DNA of 20,927 nucleotides, taken from positions 1 through 20,927 of the forward strand of contig CAZJDV010000042.1 in assembly GCA_964544865.1 (NCBI GenBank). The letters run 5' to 3'. This document shows, one piece after another, positions 6,927 through 15,301 of this stretch; position 1 is the first letter of the stretch; every line of letters starts with the position of its first letter. The notes beneath the pieces were generated by a model. That model saw nothing but the letters and a program-made list of their open reading frames with translations. It did not search any database and was not told the DNA's origin. The position numbers and the translations under genes were made by a program. This stretch comes from CAZJDV01 sp964544865. GTDB lineage: Bacteria > Chloroflexota > Dehalococcoidia > Lucifugimonadales > CAJWER01.

Positions 6927-7322
6927 TCGACCTCCTTGGAGCTGGCGGGCCAGCCAAATTATGATGTGCGAACTTCATGCGTGGCGGCAAGTCAGGATTG
7001 CGCAGGTTGAAACGGTTAGCCGGAATTTCCCGTATCAAGCTGCCTGGATCCGAGCGCCTCGCCATATCTGACAAGAGTCATGGTAGTATATCACTCACGT
7101 ATGCCGTCTACTACTGCATCCAGTTTACAACATCAACAGTCGTCGTCGTGAACTGGCGTTCAATGTCCAAAAGTGGCGGCTTTCACCATGCTAGGGGAAG
7201 CGCATTGAGGTCATATCCGTCGAGCAGGTCTGACCCTAGAACCAGTATGATCGCACTCCGAGTATGCCGCCACCGACGCGTGTATCGCCGGGCGTGGCCA
7301 GACCGCCAATAGGACCGAGCAC
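6927..7322. other. Divergent intergenic region, 396 bases, less GC-rich than surroundings
   Basis: It lies between the start of the tubulin-like gene (minus) and the DHDPS-like gene (plus). It holds the AAGGAGG of the former at 6931-6937, a short hairpin just upstream of it (GCTGG and CCAGC arms, 6941-6954), and a possible extended -10 on the minus strand. Small frames here have no family resemblance and no clear ribosome binding site, so I do not call them genes. Confidence 0.5.
7085..7093 (-). promoter_or_regulatory. Possible extended -10 promoter of the tubulin-like gene
   Basis: On the minus strand TGA-TATACT (7093-7085) is an extended -10 (TGn before a 5/6 TATAAT match). No good -35 is seen, which is tolerable for extended -10 promoters. 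The start codon is about 160 bases downstream. Confidence 0.3.
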
Positions 7323-8225
7323 ATGCCTGACCGCACGATGACCGGCCTGTATCCCATCCTGGCGATGCCCTTTGACGAGGGAGGGCGGATCGACGTCGAG
7401 GACCTGCGGCGCGAAGTGGAGTTCGCCGTGGGCCACGGAGTTCACGGAGTGGGCATCGCCATGGCCAGCGAGATATTCAAGCTGTCGGAGGCCGAGCGCG
7501 ACCTGGCGACCGTGGCGGTCGTCGAGCAGGCGCGGGGCAGGGTGAAGGTCGTGGTCAACTCCGGCGCCCAGGGGACGGACCTGGCGGTGCAGTACAGCCG
7601 GCGCGCCGAGGAGCTTGGCGCCGACGCCGTCATGGTCGCGCCGCCCAGTGTGATGGCGCTCACTGGAGACGAACTGCGCCTGCACTTTCAGAGCATCTCC
7701 GACGCCATCGACGTGCCCATATTCATGCAGGACCAGCCAACCGCCCCGGTGCCGCCTTCCCTGGCGGCCCGTATTGCCCGCGAGAGCGAGAACGGCTGCT
7801 ATGCCAAGGTGGAGTCGCCGCCCACCGCGCCGAGAGTCGCGCAGGCCGTGGAGGAGGGAGGCGGCGCCCTCATCGTGTTCGGCGGGGCGGGCGGAAACAT
7901 GCTGATCGAGGAGCTTCGGCGCGGCGCCGTCGGCACCATGCCCCACTGCGCGGCGCCAGAGCTCTTCCGGCGTGTCTGGGACCTGTACCAGGAGGGGGCC
8001 GAGACGGAGGCACAGCGTGAGTTCAATCGGTTTGCGCCGCTATTGAGGACAATATCTCAGGGCGGTGGCGCGTCGTCCATCGGCGTTGTCAAGGAGATTC
8101 TGCGGCTGCGCGGCGTGTTCAAGGCGGCGCAAGTCCGCCAACCCGCCACTCCGCTGGACGCCCTCACCGCCCGCGAGGTCCGAAGCGCGCTCGAGGACCT
8201 GGACATCGAGCGATATGGCGCTTAG
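7323..8225 (+). CDS. DHDPS/NAL superfamily lyase (DapA-like, not true DapA)
   Basis: A 300-residue class I aldolase-type TIM barrel of the dihydrodipicolinate synthase / N-acetylneuraminate lyase superfamily. The start GLYPILAMPFDEGGRID is typical. The Schiff-base lysine is K162 in CYAKVESPP. The pyruvate-binding motif usually written GTTGE is AMASE here (46-50), keeping the glutamate. The superfamily's YNxP motif, whose Tyr donates a proton, is MQDQP (135-139), so the Tyr is absent. This argues against lysine biosynthesis and for another pyruvate-type or 2-keto acid lyase or dehydratase. ATG 7323 has only a weak AGGA upstream; ATG 7338 is an alternative. It converges with secF across 52 bases. 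Family is firm, reaction unknown. Confidence 0.88.
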   Translation: MPDRTMTGLYPILAMPFDEGGRIDVEDLRREVEFAVGHGVHGVGIAMASEIFKLSEAERDLATVAVVEQARGRVKVVVNSGAQGTDLAVQYSRRAEELGADAVMVAPPSVMALTGDELRLHFQSISDAIDVPIFMQDQPTAPVPPSLAARIARESENGCYAKVESPPTAPRVAQAVEEGGGALIVFGGAGGNMLIEELRRGAVGTMPHCAAPELFRRVWDLYQEGAETEAQREFNRFAPLLRTISQGGGASSIGVVKEILRLRGVFKAAQVRQPATPLDALTAREVRSALEDLDIERYGA

Positions 8226-8277
8226 CCTTCGCGCACGCTTGCCGTCGCGGGCAGAGGCCGGGGTGAGGAAGCCGCCT

Positions 8278-9207
8278 CTACGATGCGCTTGACGACGAGG
8301 CGGGTCGAATCCAGCTGAACACGCGCCCGAAGGTCCCGGACTCCCAGACCACAAGGAACGGCGTCGCGATGGCGAGCGAACTGTAGGTCCCGGCGATCAC
8401 CCCGATCAGCAGCACCCACAGGAAGCCGCGGATGGTCGCGCCCCCGAACAGGAGTAAGGCTGCCAGAGTGAACAGCAGCGTCAGGCTGGTGTTCAGCGAC
8501 CGTCCCAGGGTCTCGGAGATGCTCAGGTTCGCGCTCGCCTCCAGCGTACGGTTTGGGTAGAGCAAGACGTTCTCTCTCAGGCGGTCGAACACCACGATGG
8601 TATCGTTGACGCTGTACCCGATGACAGTCAACAGGGCAATCAGGAACATGGTGTTGACTTCGATTTCGAACAGCACGCCCAGGATCGCGAATATCCCGAC
8701 CACCACCATGGCATCGTGCAGCAGGGCGATGATGGCGGCCATCCCGTACCGGAACGGGCTGGGGACATTGCGGAACGCCCACCAGACGTAAAAGAAGATT
8801 CCCACAGCGGCGGCCAGCACGGCCCAGAAGGCGTTCACGATGGTCTCGGCCGCCACGACGGGCGACACGAGGTCGAAGGACAAGACCTGAACACCATCGG
8901 GGGATAGCGTACTCTCGAGAGATGCCACCAGCGCATTCTTATCTTCCTCATCCAGCCCTTTCGTGCGGACGAAGAAGGTCTGCTCTGCCATCTTCTGCAC
9001 GATGGCGTCGGGATATCCTTGCGAGCCGAGTTCCGTTCGCAGGTCGGACTGGTCGACGTCTGCGGTAAACTCGAGGGCCATGCTGGAGCCGCCGGTGAAG
9101 TCGATGCCCGGCTTCAGTCCCCCGCCGATGACCAAAAAGACTATTCCCGGCGCGATGACCAGCAGGGACAGGAAGAAGTACCAGTTGCGCTTGCTCACAA
9201 AATCCAA
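8278..9207 (-). CDS. secF: Protein translocase subunit SecF
   Basis: A 309-residue inner-membrane protein that works with SecD to drive late steps of Sec-dependent export using the proton motive force. It has one N-terminal membrane helix (about 10-28), the conserved GIDFTGG (34-40), a periplasmic P-domain, and a C-terminal five-helix bundle with VNDTIVVFDRLREN, the RND-type motif. The C-terminal tail ends in a serine-rich ASSSSAS. Start TTG 9207 follows AGAGGAG by seven bases. It lies 12 bases after the secD stop and is the last gene of the def-cca-secD-secF operon. Confidence 0.95.
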   Translation of the reverse strand: MDFVSKRNWYFFLSLLVIAPGIVFLVIGGGLKPGIDFTGGSSMALEFTADVDQSDLRTELGSQGYPDAIVQKMAEQTFFVRTKGLDEEDKNALVASLESTLSPDGVQVLSFDLVSPVVAAETIVNAFWAVLAAAVGIFFYVWWAFRNVPSPFRYGMAAIIALLHDAMVVVGIFAILGVLFEIEVNTMFLIALLTVIGYSVNDTIVVFDRLRENVLLYPNRTLEASANLSISETLGRSLNTSLTLLFTLAALLLFGGATIRGFLWVLLIGVIAGTYSSLAIATPFLVVWESGTFGRVFSWIRPASSSSAS

Positions 9208-9219
9208 GATCGATCTCCT

Positions 9220-11172
9220 CTATCCGGTCGCGGCGGGCGACTGCCGCTGGAGCAGATCCGCGGCGCCGGAGGGAACGAAAAGTCCCAGCCTCTTGTTCAA
9301 GGGCGAAACCGCCAGCATGCGCAGCATCGTCCGGCTCACGGTGATGGCCGAGAACATGCTGATGCCCACGCCGAGGGCCAGTGTTGCGGCAAAGCCCTGT
9401 ACGATGGTCGCGCCCAGGGTATCGGCGAACCAGAAAAGGATGGCGCACGTGATGAGAGTGGACACGTTGCTGTCGCGAATCGCCGGCCATGCCCGGTTGA
9501 ACCCGATGTTGATGGACGACAGGAGGGTCCTGCCCGCGCGCAACTCCTCCTTCATTCGCTCGAATATCAGGATGTTCGCGTCCACTGCCATGCCTACCGA
9601 GAGTATCGCCGCCGCCACCCCGGACAGAGTTAGCGTTATAGGGAGCAGTTTGAATACGGACAGGACCAGGGTGGCGTAGACCACGAGGGCCACGGCCGCC
9701 ACCACGCCGGCCACGCGATAGTACAGCACCATGAACAGCAGCACCAGGGCGGTCCCGACGAGGCCGGCCACTACACTCTTGGCTAGGGAGTCGGCGCCGA
9801 GAATGGCGTCGATGTCCCGCTCCTGGATCAGCGCTATCGGCACCGGAAGCCGGCCACCCTCCAGCAGAAGTGCGATGTCCTGAACCCTTTCGAACGTGAA
9901 GTCTCGGCCCTCGATGAACGCGACGCCACCGGTTATCGGCTGGTTCACGACTGGGGAGATAAGCTCCTCCCCGTCCAGGAGTATAGTGATCTGCTCCGGG
10001 GTTCCGGCGATGGTGGTCGTTATTTCGGCGAATTTCCTTGTGCCCTCGCTGTCGAACTCGATGTTGATAATCGGGAGACCCGTGGTCTGATGCTGGCCGG
10101 GGTACGCCCTGGCAAGGTCATCACCCGTGAGACCGATGTCCTCGTCGAGGACGCCGAGCACCTCGCCGAAAACCAGCGTGGGCGACTCTCCAAATTCCAG
10201 CAGGGCCGATTCGTAGTCCGGGTAAGTTGCGGACAGATCGATGATGAATTGGTTGGTATCTCCCACCCGTTGGATCAGCGGCTCCGAACCCGCGGGGAAT
10301 ATCGTTCCATCGGGCAGCGCCAACAAGGGCAAGACCGGAATGTTCGTTAGCTGCGCGGCCTCACCCTTTAGCCCAACGGTCAATATGTCCGGGTACACGG
10401 TTGTCGCTCCGGCCGAGGCGGCGAGACTATCCAGCATGCGGGCGATGAGCGCTTCGAATTCGGCGACGACGCCAGGCTCGAACTCGACGAGCAGGGCAGA
10501 GGGCGTGAATGCGGCCGCCGTACTGGTTGCCGTCGAGGTTGCACCCAAAAGGCTGTCCGCCGAACGTTGCGTCGTCGTCGCCAGAAAATCGGTGATTGAC
10601 GGCAAGGTGGTCGTAATCGGCTCGAATTGCCCAGGGAGGAGCTCAAGAGCGACGGTCGAGGTGCCCGGTCGAAACAGGGGGCCAAGCTGGCCCTCAGCCG
10701 GTTGAGCCAGCGTGCCTAGCCGCGCACTTACGAACGCATCGGTCAGGCCTTGTAGATCCCTTGGTACGGCCAGTGTGCGGTGCTTGAATTCCAGCCGGGC
10801 AGTCTCTCCGATCAGGCTCTTGGCCCTGCCGGGGTCGCTGACGCCAGGAAGCTGGACCAGCAGCCGATCGTCGCCCAGGATCTGGACGATGGGCTCGCCG
10901 AGGCCACCTGAGTTTATGCGGCGCTCGATGGTCCGCAGGAGCCCCTGCATCTGGTCCGGGCTCGGCGGAATCCGCAGCCCATTCTCGTCTTTGAGATCGG
11001 CCTCGTATACAAGATGGATTCCACCCTGCAGGTCCAGGCCCAGCGACAGTCCCAGGACCGCGTCGCTGCCCCGCTCGAAACCCCCGATCGCGATATTCTG
11101 GAATCCCAGCGAGGCGCCGGCTAGGGTCACGAGCAGAACGATAAAGGTAAGTATGCGGGCGTACCTACGCAC
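9220..11172 (-). CDS. secD: Protein translocase subunit SecD
   Basis: A 650-residue partner of SecF in the Sec translocase. It has an N-terminal membrane helix (about 7-24), the motif GLDLQGG (45-51), a large extracytoplasmic P1 region, and a C-terminal membrane bundle with VDANILIFERMKEELRAG, the RND-type signature. P1 looks enlarged: about residues 155-250 include Thr/Ser/Ala-rich low-complexity stretches (TTTLPS, TTTQRSADS, ATSTATSTAAAF) that I do not expect in SecD, so the protein is longer than the short SecD proteins of many Gram-positives. Start GTG 11172 overlaps the end of cca by eight bases, which supports translational coupling. The conserved first-helix sequence begins right after this start. 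Confidence 0.95.
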   Translation of the reverse strand: MRRYARILTFIVLLVTLAGASLGFQNIAIGGFERGSDAVLGLSLGLDLQGGIHLVYEADLKDENGLRIPPSPDQMQGLLRTIERRINSGGLGEPIVQILGDDRLLVQLPGVSDPGRAKSLIGETARLEFKHRTLAVPRDLQGLTDAFVSARLGTLAQPAEGQLGPLFRPGTSTVALELLPGQFEPITTTLPSITDFLATTTQRSADSLLGATSTATSTAAAFTPSALLVEFEPGVVAEFEALIARMLDSLAASAGATTVYPDILTVGLKGEAAQLTNIPVLPLLALPDGTIFPAGSEPLIQRVGDTNQFIIDLSATYPDYESALLEFGESPTLVFGEVLGVLDEDIGLTGDDLARAYPGQHQTTGLPIINIEFDSEGTRKFAEITTTIAGTPEQITILLDGEELISPVVNQPITGGVAFIEGRDFTFERVQDIALLLEGGRLPVPIALIQERDIDAILGADSLAKSVVAGLVGTALVLLFMVLYYRVAGVVAAVALVVYATLVLSVFKLLPITLTLSGVAAAILSVGMAVDANILIFERMKEELRAGRTLLSSINIGFNRAWPAIRDSNVSTLITCAILFWFADTLGATIVQGFAATLALGVGISMFSAITVSRTMLRMLAVSPLNKRLGLFVPSGAADLLQRQSPAATG

Positions 11173-12676
11173 CGGCAGCTCCGACGTCCAGCTTTGATTT
11201 GACCAATTGAATCGCCTCTCTTGTTGAAGATATCTCGCCGGCGGCCTGGGCCTCTCGCACCGCTTCCAGCAACCGTCCGATCATAGGTCCGGGAGCCAGC
11301 GAGAATTTTGTCATAATCTCGGTGCCGTTGACAAGCCCCGGCGCGCGCACTGCCTCAGCGTTCGCCAGGCCCTCTCGCAAGATGTGGTCGATAACCCGGC
11401 AATGGCCGGACCAGTCCTGTTCGTCAAGATCGGGGCCTCGGGCCGCCAGGTAGTCCGCCAAGTTCAAATAAAGCGTGTCCACGGCCACGTCGTCCGCATC
11501 TCTGTAGAAACGGTAGATGGCACGCCGGGACGGCAGCTCGCCCCTTTCGGCCATCTGGCCTGGACGAAGGTGGTGCTGGACCATTCGCGCGACGTGATCG
11601 ACCCCCCTTCGGCTGAATCTCAGCCGCGTCAGCACCTGTGCGGCGATCCGCGCGCCCTCTTCGTGATGCCCCAGGAAACGGATGCGGCCCGTGTCCTCCA
11701 CCGTTTTCGCCGCCGGCTTGCCTATATCGTGCAGCAGGCCGGTTACCTTCAGCAAGGTCAGTCTGCTTTGGCCATCGCTCACTCCTTGTACGAAATACTC
11801 TTCCATGCCCGCGAACCTGGGCACGAGGCCAGACGGAAAACCTGAGTCCGTGCGCGGCTCCTGAAGCAGCATCTCCACCCGTCCCGCGGTCTCGATGCAG
11901 TGGTCGAACACGTCCCAGTGGTGCTCGCTCGGCTGGGCCATGCCCCTCGCCTCCGCCAGCTCGGGGATTATCCGGCTTAGCAGTCCAAGCTCGTCGAGCT
12001 TTCGCAGCGACCGGGAGGCGCCGGGAGGCTCAACGAGCTTCAATAGTTCCGGACCGACGCGTTCTGGCGCCACTGCACCTATCAGACCCGCGTCACGTTT
12101 GATCTGGCTGGCGGTCTCGTCCTCGATGGCGAGTCCAAGCTGGGCGGCGATCCTCGGCGCTCTCATGAGGCGCGCCGGGTCGTCCGCGAAGACCGAGGGA
12201 CGGACTGACCGCAACACGCCCGCGCCGAGGTCCCGCAAGCCACCATAAGGGTCGACGATCTCGCTAGAGGCGTCCGGCGTCCCGGCGTCCAGCACCGGCA
12301 GCGCCATGGCGTTCATGGTAAAGTCCCTGCTGCCAAGGTCCTCCTCAATACTACCCCGTATGGGCGACAGGTCGATGATGACGTTCCTATCGCCGTCGCG
12401 AGCCGCTACGCGGACGATCTTCCGGTCCTCGTCCATCGCCACCGCGCGCCCGCCGAGCGTTCGGGCCAGCTCCGCGCCAACCGTCAGCGGGTCGCCATCC
12501 ACCGCCACGTCGACGTCACCGATCCGCCTGCCGAGCAGCGAGTCCCGCAAGGTGCCCCCGACCAAGTAGGCGGAGATATTCCTGGATGCGAAGAACTCCT
12601 GGAGAATCCGTGCGGTGCGAGGGAAATGTGTGCGGGTATTTGAGAGGATGGCCTTGGTTTCGATATACGGACTCAT
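11165..12676 (-). CDS. cca: CCA tRNA nucleotidyltransferase / poly(A) polymerase family with HD domain
   Basis: A 503-residue class II nucleotidyltransferase that adds or repairs the 3' CCA of tRNA. The head domain shows LVGGTLRDSLLGR (GG-RD at 40-45) and the metal-binding DVDV (54-57). SRDFTMNAMALP (116-127) and LMRAPRIAAQLGL (170-182) match the family's RDFTxNAMA and RxxRFAAxxG motifs. A C-terminal HD domain (VTGLLHDIGKP, H316-D317, then HHEEG) could provide phosphohydrolase activity. The sequence alone does not exclude an A-adding enzyme or a poly(A) polymerase. The ATG start at 12676 has no clear ribosome binding site and lies 10 bases after the def stop, so translation is probably coupled. 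Confidence 0.9.
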   Translation of the reverse strand: MSPYIETKAILSNTRTHFPRTARILQEFFASRNISAYLVGGTLRDSLLGRRIGDVDVAVDGDPLTVGAELARTLGGRAVAMDEDRKIVRVAARDGDRNVIIDLSPIRGSIEEDLGSRDFTMNAMALPVLDAGTPDASSEIVDPYGGLRDLGAGVLRSVRPSVFADDPARLMRAPRIAAQLGLAIEDETASQIKRDAGLIGAVAPERVGPELLKLVEPPGASRSLRKLDELGLLSRIIPELAEARGMAQPSEHHWDVFDHCIETAGRVEMLLQEPRTDSGFPSGLVPRFAGMEEYFVQGVSDGQSRLTLLKVTGLLHDIGKPAAKTVEDTGRIRFLGHHEEGARIAAQVLTRLRFSRRGVDHVARMVQHHLRPGQMAERGELPSRRAIYRFYRDADDVAVDTLYLNLADYLAARGPDLDEQDWSGHCRVIDHILREGLANAEAVRAPGLVNGTEIMTKFSLAPGPMIGRLLEAVREAQAAGEISSTREAIQLVKSKLDVGAAGA

Positions 12677-12686
12677 GCGGCCGGTC

Positions 12687-13202
12687 TCATATGGCTACCA
12701 CTTCAGCCGAGGCATCCTCGACCTCGACCTCTGGCTCGTTCGGGAGCAACTCCTGATGGCTCTCCAAGTGGTCCGTGTAGAGGATGCCGTTAAGATGGTC
12801 GATCTCGTGCTCGAGCACCTGGGCCAGCAGGCCGTTCGCACGCAGCCGCACGATCCGGGATCGGCGATCGAGACCCTTGGCTTTCACCCATATCGACCTG
12901 ATGATGAAGGCGTGGTAGCCAGGTATGCTGAGGCAGCCTTCCTCCACCTCCCGCTCGCCCTCACGGTGCACGATCTCGGGGTTGATGTAGACTCTGGGCT
13001 CGTCTTCCCCGGGCAGATTAATGACGATGATGCGTCGCAGCACGCCGACCTGGTTGGCGGCGAGTCCGACCCCGCCGGCGACCTTGAGGGTATCGAGCAT
13101 GTCGTCCACCAGGTTCTGAACCGACGTGTCGATCTTGCGCACCTTCCTGGCTTTTTGCCTGAGTGCCTTGTGCGGGAACTCCAATATGGGTCTAATGGCC
13201 AA
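12687..13202 (-). CDS. def: Peptide deformylase
   Basis: A 171-residue cytoplasmic metalloenzyme that removes the N-formyl group from new proteins. All three family motifs are intact: GVGLAANQ (44-51), EGCLS (88-92, Cys metal ligand) and HEIDH (132-136, two His ligands and catalytic Glu). The acidic C-terminal tail (EPEVEVEDASAE) is typical of variable family ends. Start TTG 13202 follows GGAGAATCATC. It is the first gene of the operon leading into cca, secD and secF, with a promoter at 13259-13288. Confidence 0.96.
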   Translation of the reverse strand: MAIRPILEFPHKALRQKARKVRKIDTSVQNLVDDMLDTLKVAGGVGLAANQVGVLRRIIVINLPGEDEPRVYINPEIVHREGEREVEEGCLSIPGYHAFIIRSIWVKAKGLDRRSRIVRLRANGLLAQVLEHEIDHLNGILYTDHLESHQELLPNEPEVEVEDASAEVVAI

Positions 13203-13258
13203 GATGATTCTCCGGAACGCCGCCGATGTCGAGTGCGGTGGACGCGCCTACCTGTGTG

Positions 13259-13288
13259 ATTATAGCTATCCGGCGGCTTGGCTGTAAA
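13259..13288 (-). promoter_or_regulatory. Promoter of the def-cca-secD-secF operon
   Basis: On the minus strand: TTTACA (13288-13283, 5/6 to -35), an 18-base spacer and perfect TATAAT (13264-13259), giving a leader of about 50 bases before the def start. Confidence 0.75.
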
Positions 13289-13336
13289 GCACGCAGTATG
13301 GTACGAGTAGCCCAAATCCGCCGGGCGGACCGGCTG

Positions 13337-13365
13337 TTGACAAGGCGATTATCGTCTGATACTCT
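13337..13365 (+). promoter_or_regulatory. Promoter of the DUF47-PiT operon
   Basis: Perfect TTGACA (13337-13342), a 17-base spacer and TACTCT (13360-13365) preceded by TGA, i.e. an extended -10. It is divergent from the def promoter, 49 bases away. The start codon is 148 bases downstream, leaving a long leader. Confidence 0.65.
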
Positions 13366-13371
13366 GAAGTC

Positions 13372-13512
13372 GCCAGATGGAGACCCGCCGAAAATTCCCG
13401 CAGTCTATTGATCCGGGCCCGTGTAATCGGACCCGCGCACGGGGGACGACCCCAGGAACCCTTCCAACTGAAATGGAAGGGTTTTTGTTTTGTCCCGATT
13501 GAGGAGCAACCC
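13372..13512 (+). promoter_or_regulatory. Structured mRNA leader, probable transcription attenuator
   Basis: The leader between the promoter and ATG 13513 folds well. One hairpin is at 13415-13434 (GGG-CCG / CGG-CCC with a C-A mismatch and loop TGTAAT). A second is at 13442-13453 (GGGG, loop ACGA, CCCC). A perfect terminator hairpin follows, and then GAGGAG (13501-13506) with the start codon. A terminator inside the leader of a phosphate-uptake operon suggests regulated read-through, or a short RNA released from it. I do not recognise a known riboswitch class. Confidence 0.5.
13457..13490 (+). terminator. Intrinsic terminator upstream of the DUF47 start codon
   Basis: AACCCTTCCA (13457-13466), loop ACTGAAA, TGGAAGGGTT (13474-13483), then TTTGTTT. 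This is a perfect 10-bp stem with a U-tract on the plus strand. No gene on that strand ends upstream, so it must act on the leader transcript. Confidence 0.85.
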
Positions 13513-14148
13513 ATGAGATTGTCGTTATCGTTCATTCCGAGAGAGGACAGGTTCTTTTTCCTGCTGCATCAAAGCACGATGAACATTCAGCAGGTCGCGC
13601 GCCGGCTTCAGGACCTGATGCAGAACTTCGAGAACGTGGCCGCAAAGGTCAAGGAGATCAAGGAGCTGGAGGAGTTCGGGGACCAGATCATCCACGACAT
13701 AACGCACTCTCTCCACCGGACCTTCGTTACTCCCATCGACCGCGAGGACATCCTGGAGCTGGCCGGCCAGCTCGACGACTTCATCGATGCCATCGACGAG
13801 GTGGCGCAGTACACCCTCGAGTACAAGATCGAGGAAACCACCGAGTACGCACGGCATCTGGCCACCATCATAGTTAGCTGCGCCGACGAGCTAGAGCGTG
13901 CGGTCGCGCTGCTGTCCACACGCGGCTCCAAGCTCGAAGAGATCTTGCCCATGACGGTTGAGATCAACCGGCTGGAGAACGAGGCCGACCAGGTGGCGAG
14001 CCGGGCCATAGGCGACCTGTTCAGCAACGGTGAGGACGTGATTCAGATTCTCAAGTGGCGCGACATATATAAAGACCTGGAGGAAGCAACTGACCGAGCC
14101 GAAGATGCCGCGGATGTCCTGGAGGGCATTGTTCTTAAGAATTCTTGA
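13513..14148 (+). CDS. DUF47 / PhoU-like phosphate transport regulator
   Basis: A 211-residue soluble, almost wholly helical protein of the DUF47 (PF01865, PhoU-like) family, the usual partner of PiT transporters. The start MRLSLSFIPREDRFFFLLHQS closely follows the family pattern, where a F-x-L-P-x-E-x-x-F-F stretch opens the protein. Later helices carry the E-x-x-D-x-x-x-H type metal-binding spacing (ELEEFGDQIIHDITHSLHRTFVTPIDREDI), repeated in the second half as EINRLENEADQVASRAIGDLF. I chose ATG 13513 because GAGGAG lies seven bases upstream. An in-frame upstream ATG at 13408 would translate through the terminator hairpin and adds non-family sequence. It is followed 45 bases later by the transporter, presumably co-transcribed, and probably modulates phosphate uptake. 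Confidence 0.92.
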   Translation: MRLSLSFIPREDRFFFLLHQSTMNIQQVARRLQDLMQNFENVAAKVKEIKELEEFGDQIIHDITHSLHRTFVTPIDREDILELAGQLDDFIDAIDEVAQYTLEYKIEETTEYARHLATIIVSCADELERAVALLSTRGSKLEEILPMTVEINRLENEADQVASRAIGDLFSNGEDVIQILKWRDIYKDLEEATDRAEDAADVLEGIVLKNS

Positions 14149-14193
14149 ATTGGCAAGTCGCAGTCAGGAGAATCAGCCGCTGAGCCAGCATAG

Positions 14194-15216
14194 ATGATCG
14201 GTCAAACCGAGTTCTCCTTTCTAATCCTCGTAATCCTCATAGCTCTGATTTTCGAACTCTCCAACGGATTCAACGACGCCGCAAACGCTATCGCCACCGT
14301 GATCTCCACCCGCGTACTGTCCCCGCTGGCCGCCGTTCTCATGGCCGCGACGATGAATTTCGTGGGCGCGGTGACCGGGACGGCCGTTGCTAAGACCGTC
14401 GGCAAGGGTGTCGTGGACCCAGAGTCCGTGACGCTGGTCGTCGTGGCGGGTGGAGTCCTTGCGGCGGCGCTATGGGTTTTTGGGGCCACCAGGTTCGGAA
14501 TGCCCGTCAGCGGCAGCCACAGCCTGATTTCTGGCGTGGCCGGCGCAGGGGTCGCCCACGGAGGCTGGGGGGTCTTGCAAACCGCGGGCATCCGGAAGAT
14601 AGTCCTGGGCCTGGTGTTTTCGCCGATACTGGGGTTTCTCGGCGGATACGCGGTAATGCTCTCGCTCTACTGGATCTTCCGGAAGAGCACGCCGGCCCTC
14701 GTGAGCGGTGTTTTCGGGAAGGCGCAGATGGTGACCGCCGCCGCCATGGCCTTCAGCCATGGCTCGAACGACGCGCAAAAGACGATGGGCATAATCACCC
14801 TGGCCCTGGCTGTATTCTACGAATGGGAGAGCAAAGGCATCCCCTTCGAGGTGCCGCTATGGGTGATAATCACCTCGGGTAGCATCATGGCCGTGGGAAC
14901 ATACCTCGGGGGCCAGAGGGTCATCAACACGCTGGGTGTGCGTATCGTGAAGATGAGGTCGCCCCATGGGTTCGCCGCCGAGAGCTCCGCCGCCGCGGTC
15001 ATCGAGGTGGCTTCCCGCATCGGCGTGCCCGTCAGCACCACCCACGTCATCACCTCTTGCATTCTCGGCATGGGGTCCACCCTGCGACTGTCGGCGGTAC
15101 GCTGGGGTGTGGCCCGGGAGATCGTCAACGCCTGGGTGCTGACTTTTCCCGTCGTCGCGCTGCTGGGCGCCGGCCTGTACTTCCTCTTGAACCTCATGAT
15201 GATGGACGGGGGCTAG
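14194..15216 (+). CDS. Inorganic phosphate transporter, PiT family
   Basis: A 340-residue integral membrane protein of the PiT (PHO4, PF01384) family, importing phosphate with H+, Na+ or as metal-phosphate. Both signature repeats are present: NGFNDAANAIATVIST (24-39) in the N-terminal half and SHGSNDAQKTMG (188-199) in the C-terminal half. About ten hydrophobic helices are visible. GMPVSGSHSLISG (102-114) and GVPVSTTHVITS in the second half are the matching inner repeats. An in-frame TAG directly precedes ATG 14194 and no good Shine-Dalgarno is near, so coupling to the DUF47 gene 45 bases upstream is likely. Named pit/pitA in many genomes; the cation is not deducible. Confidence 0.95.
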   Translation: MIGQTEFSFLILVILIALIFELSNGFNDAANAIATVISTRVLSPLAAVLMAATMNFVGAVTGTAVAKTVGKGVVDPESVTLVVVAGGVLAAALWVFGATRFGMPVSGSHSLISGVAGAGVAHGGWGVLQTAGIRKIVLGLVFSPILGFLGGYAVMLSLYWIFRKSTPALVSGVFGKAQMVTAAAMAFSHGSNDAQKTMGIITLALAVFYEWESKGIPFEVPLWVIITSGSIMAVGTYLGGQRVINTLGVRIVKMRSPHGFAAESSAAAVIEVASRIGVPVSTTHVITSCILGMGSTLRLSAVRWGVAREIVNAWVLTFPVVALLGAGLYFLLNLMMMDGG

Positions 15217-15301
15217 CCTCCCCGGCCGGGCGGGGAGCACTGATTCTGACCGACGGCCCATTCGAGAGTCGCCCAAAGGTGGTAAGAGAGAAAACTGCTC
15301 G

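Noticed and set aside
6977..7312. Possible 111-residue gene between the tubulin-like and DHDPS-like genes
   Set aside because: No ribosome binding site, very basic composition, no family resemblance, and it overlaps the likely control region of the minus-strand gene.
13437..13453. Guanidine-II (mini-ykkC) riboswitch, because of a GGGG-ACGA-CCCC hairpin
   Set aside because: That class needs two hairpins with ACGR loops; only one is convincing, and the downstream genes are phosphate uptake, not guanidine export.
13408..13512. N-terminal extension of the DUF47 protein from ATG 13408
   Set aside because: It would translate through the intrinsic terminator, has no ribosome binding site, and the family start matches ATG 13513 with GAGGAG.
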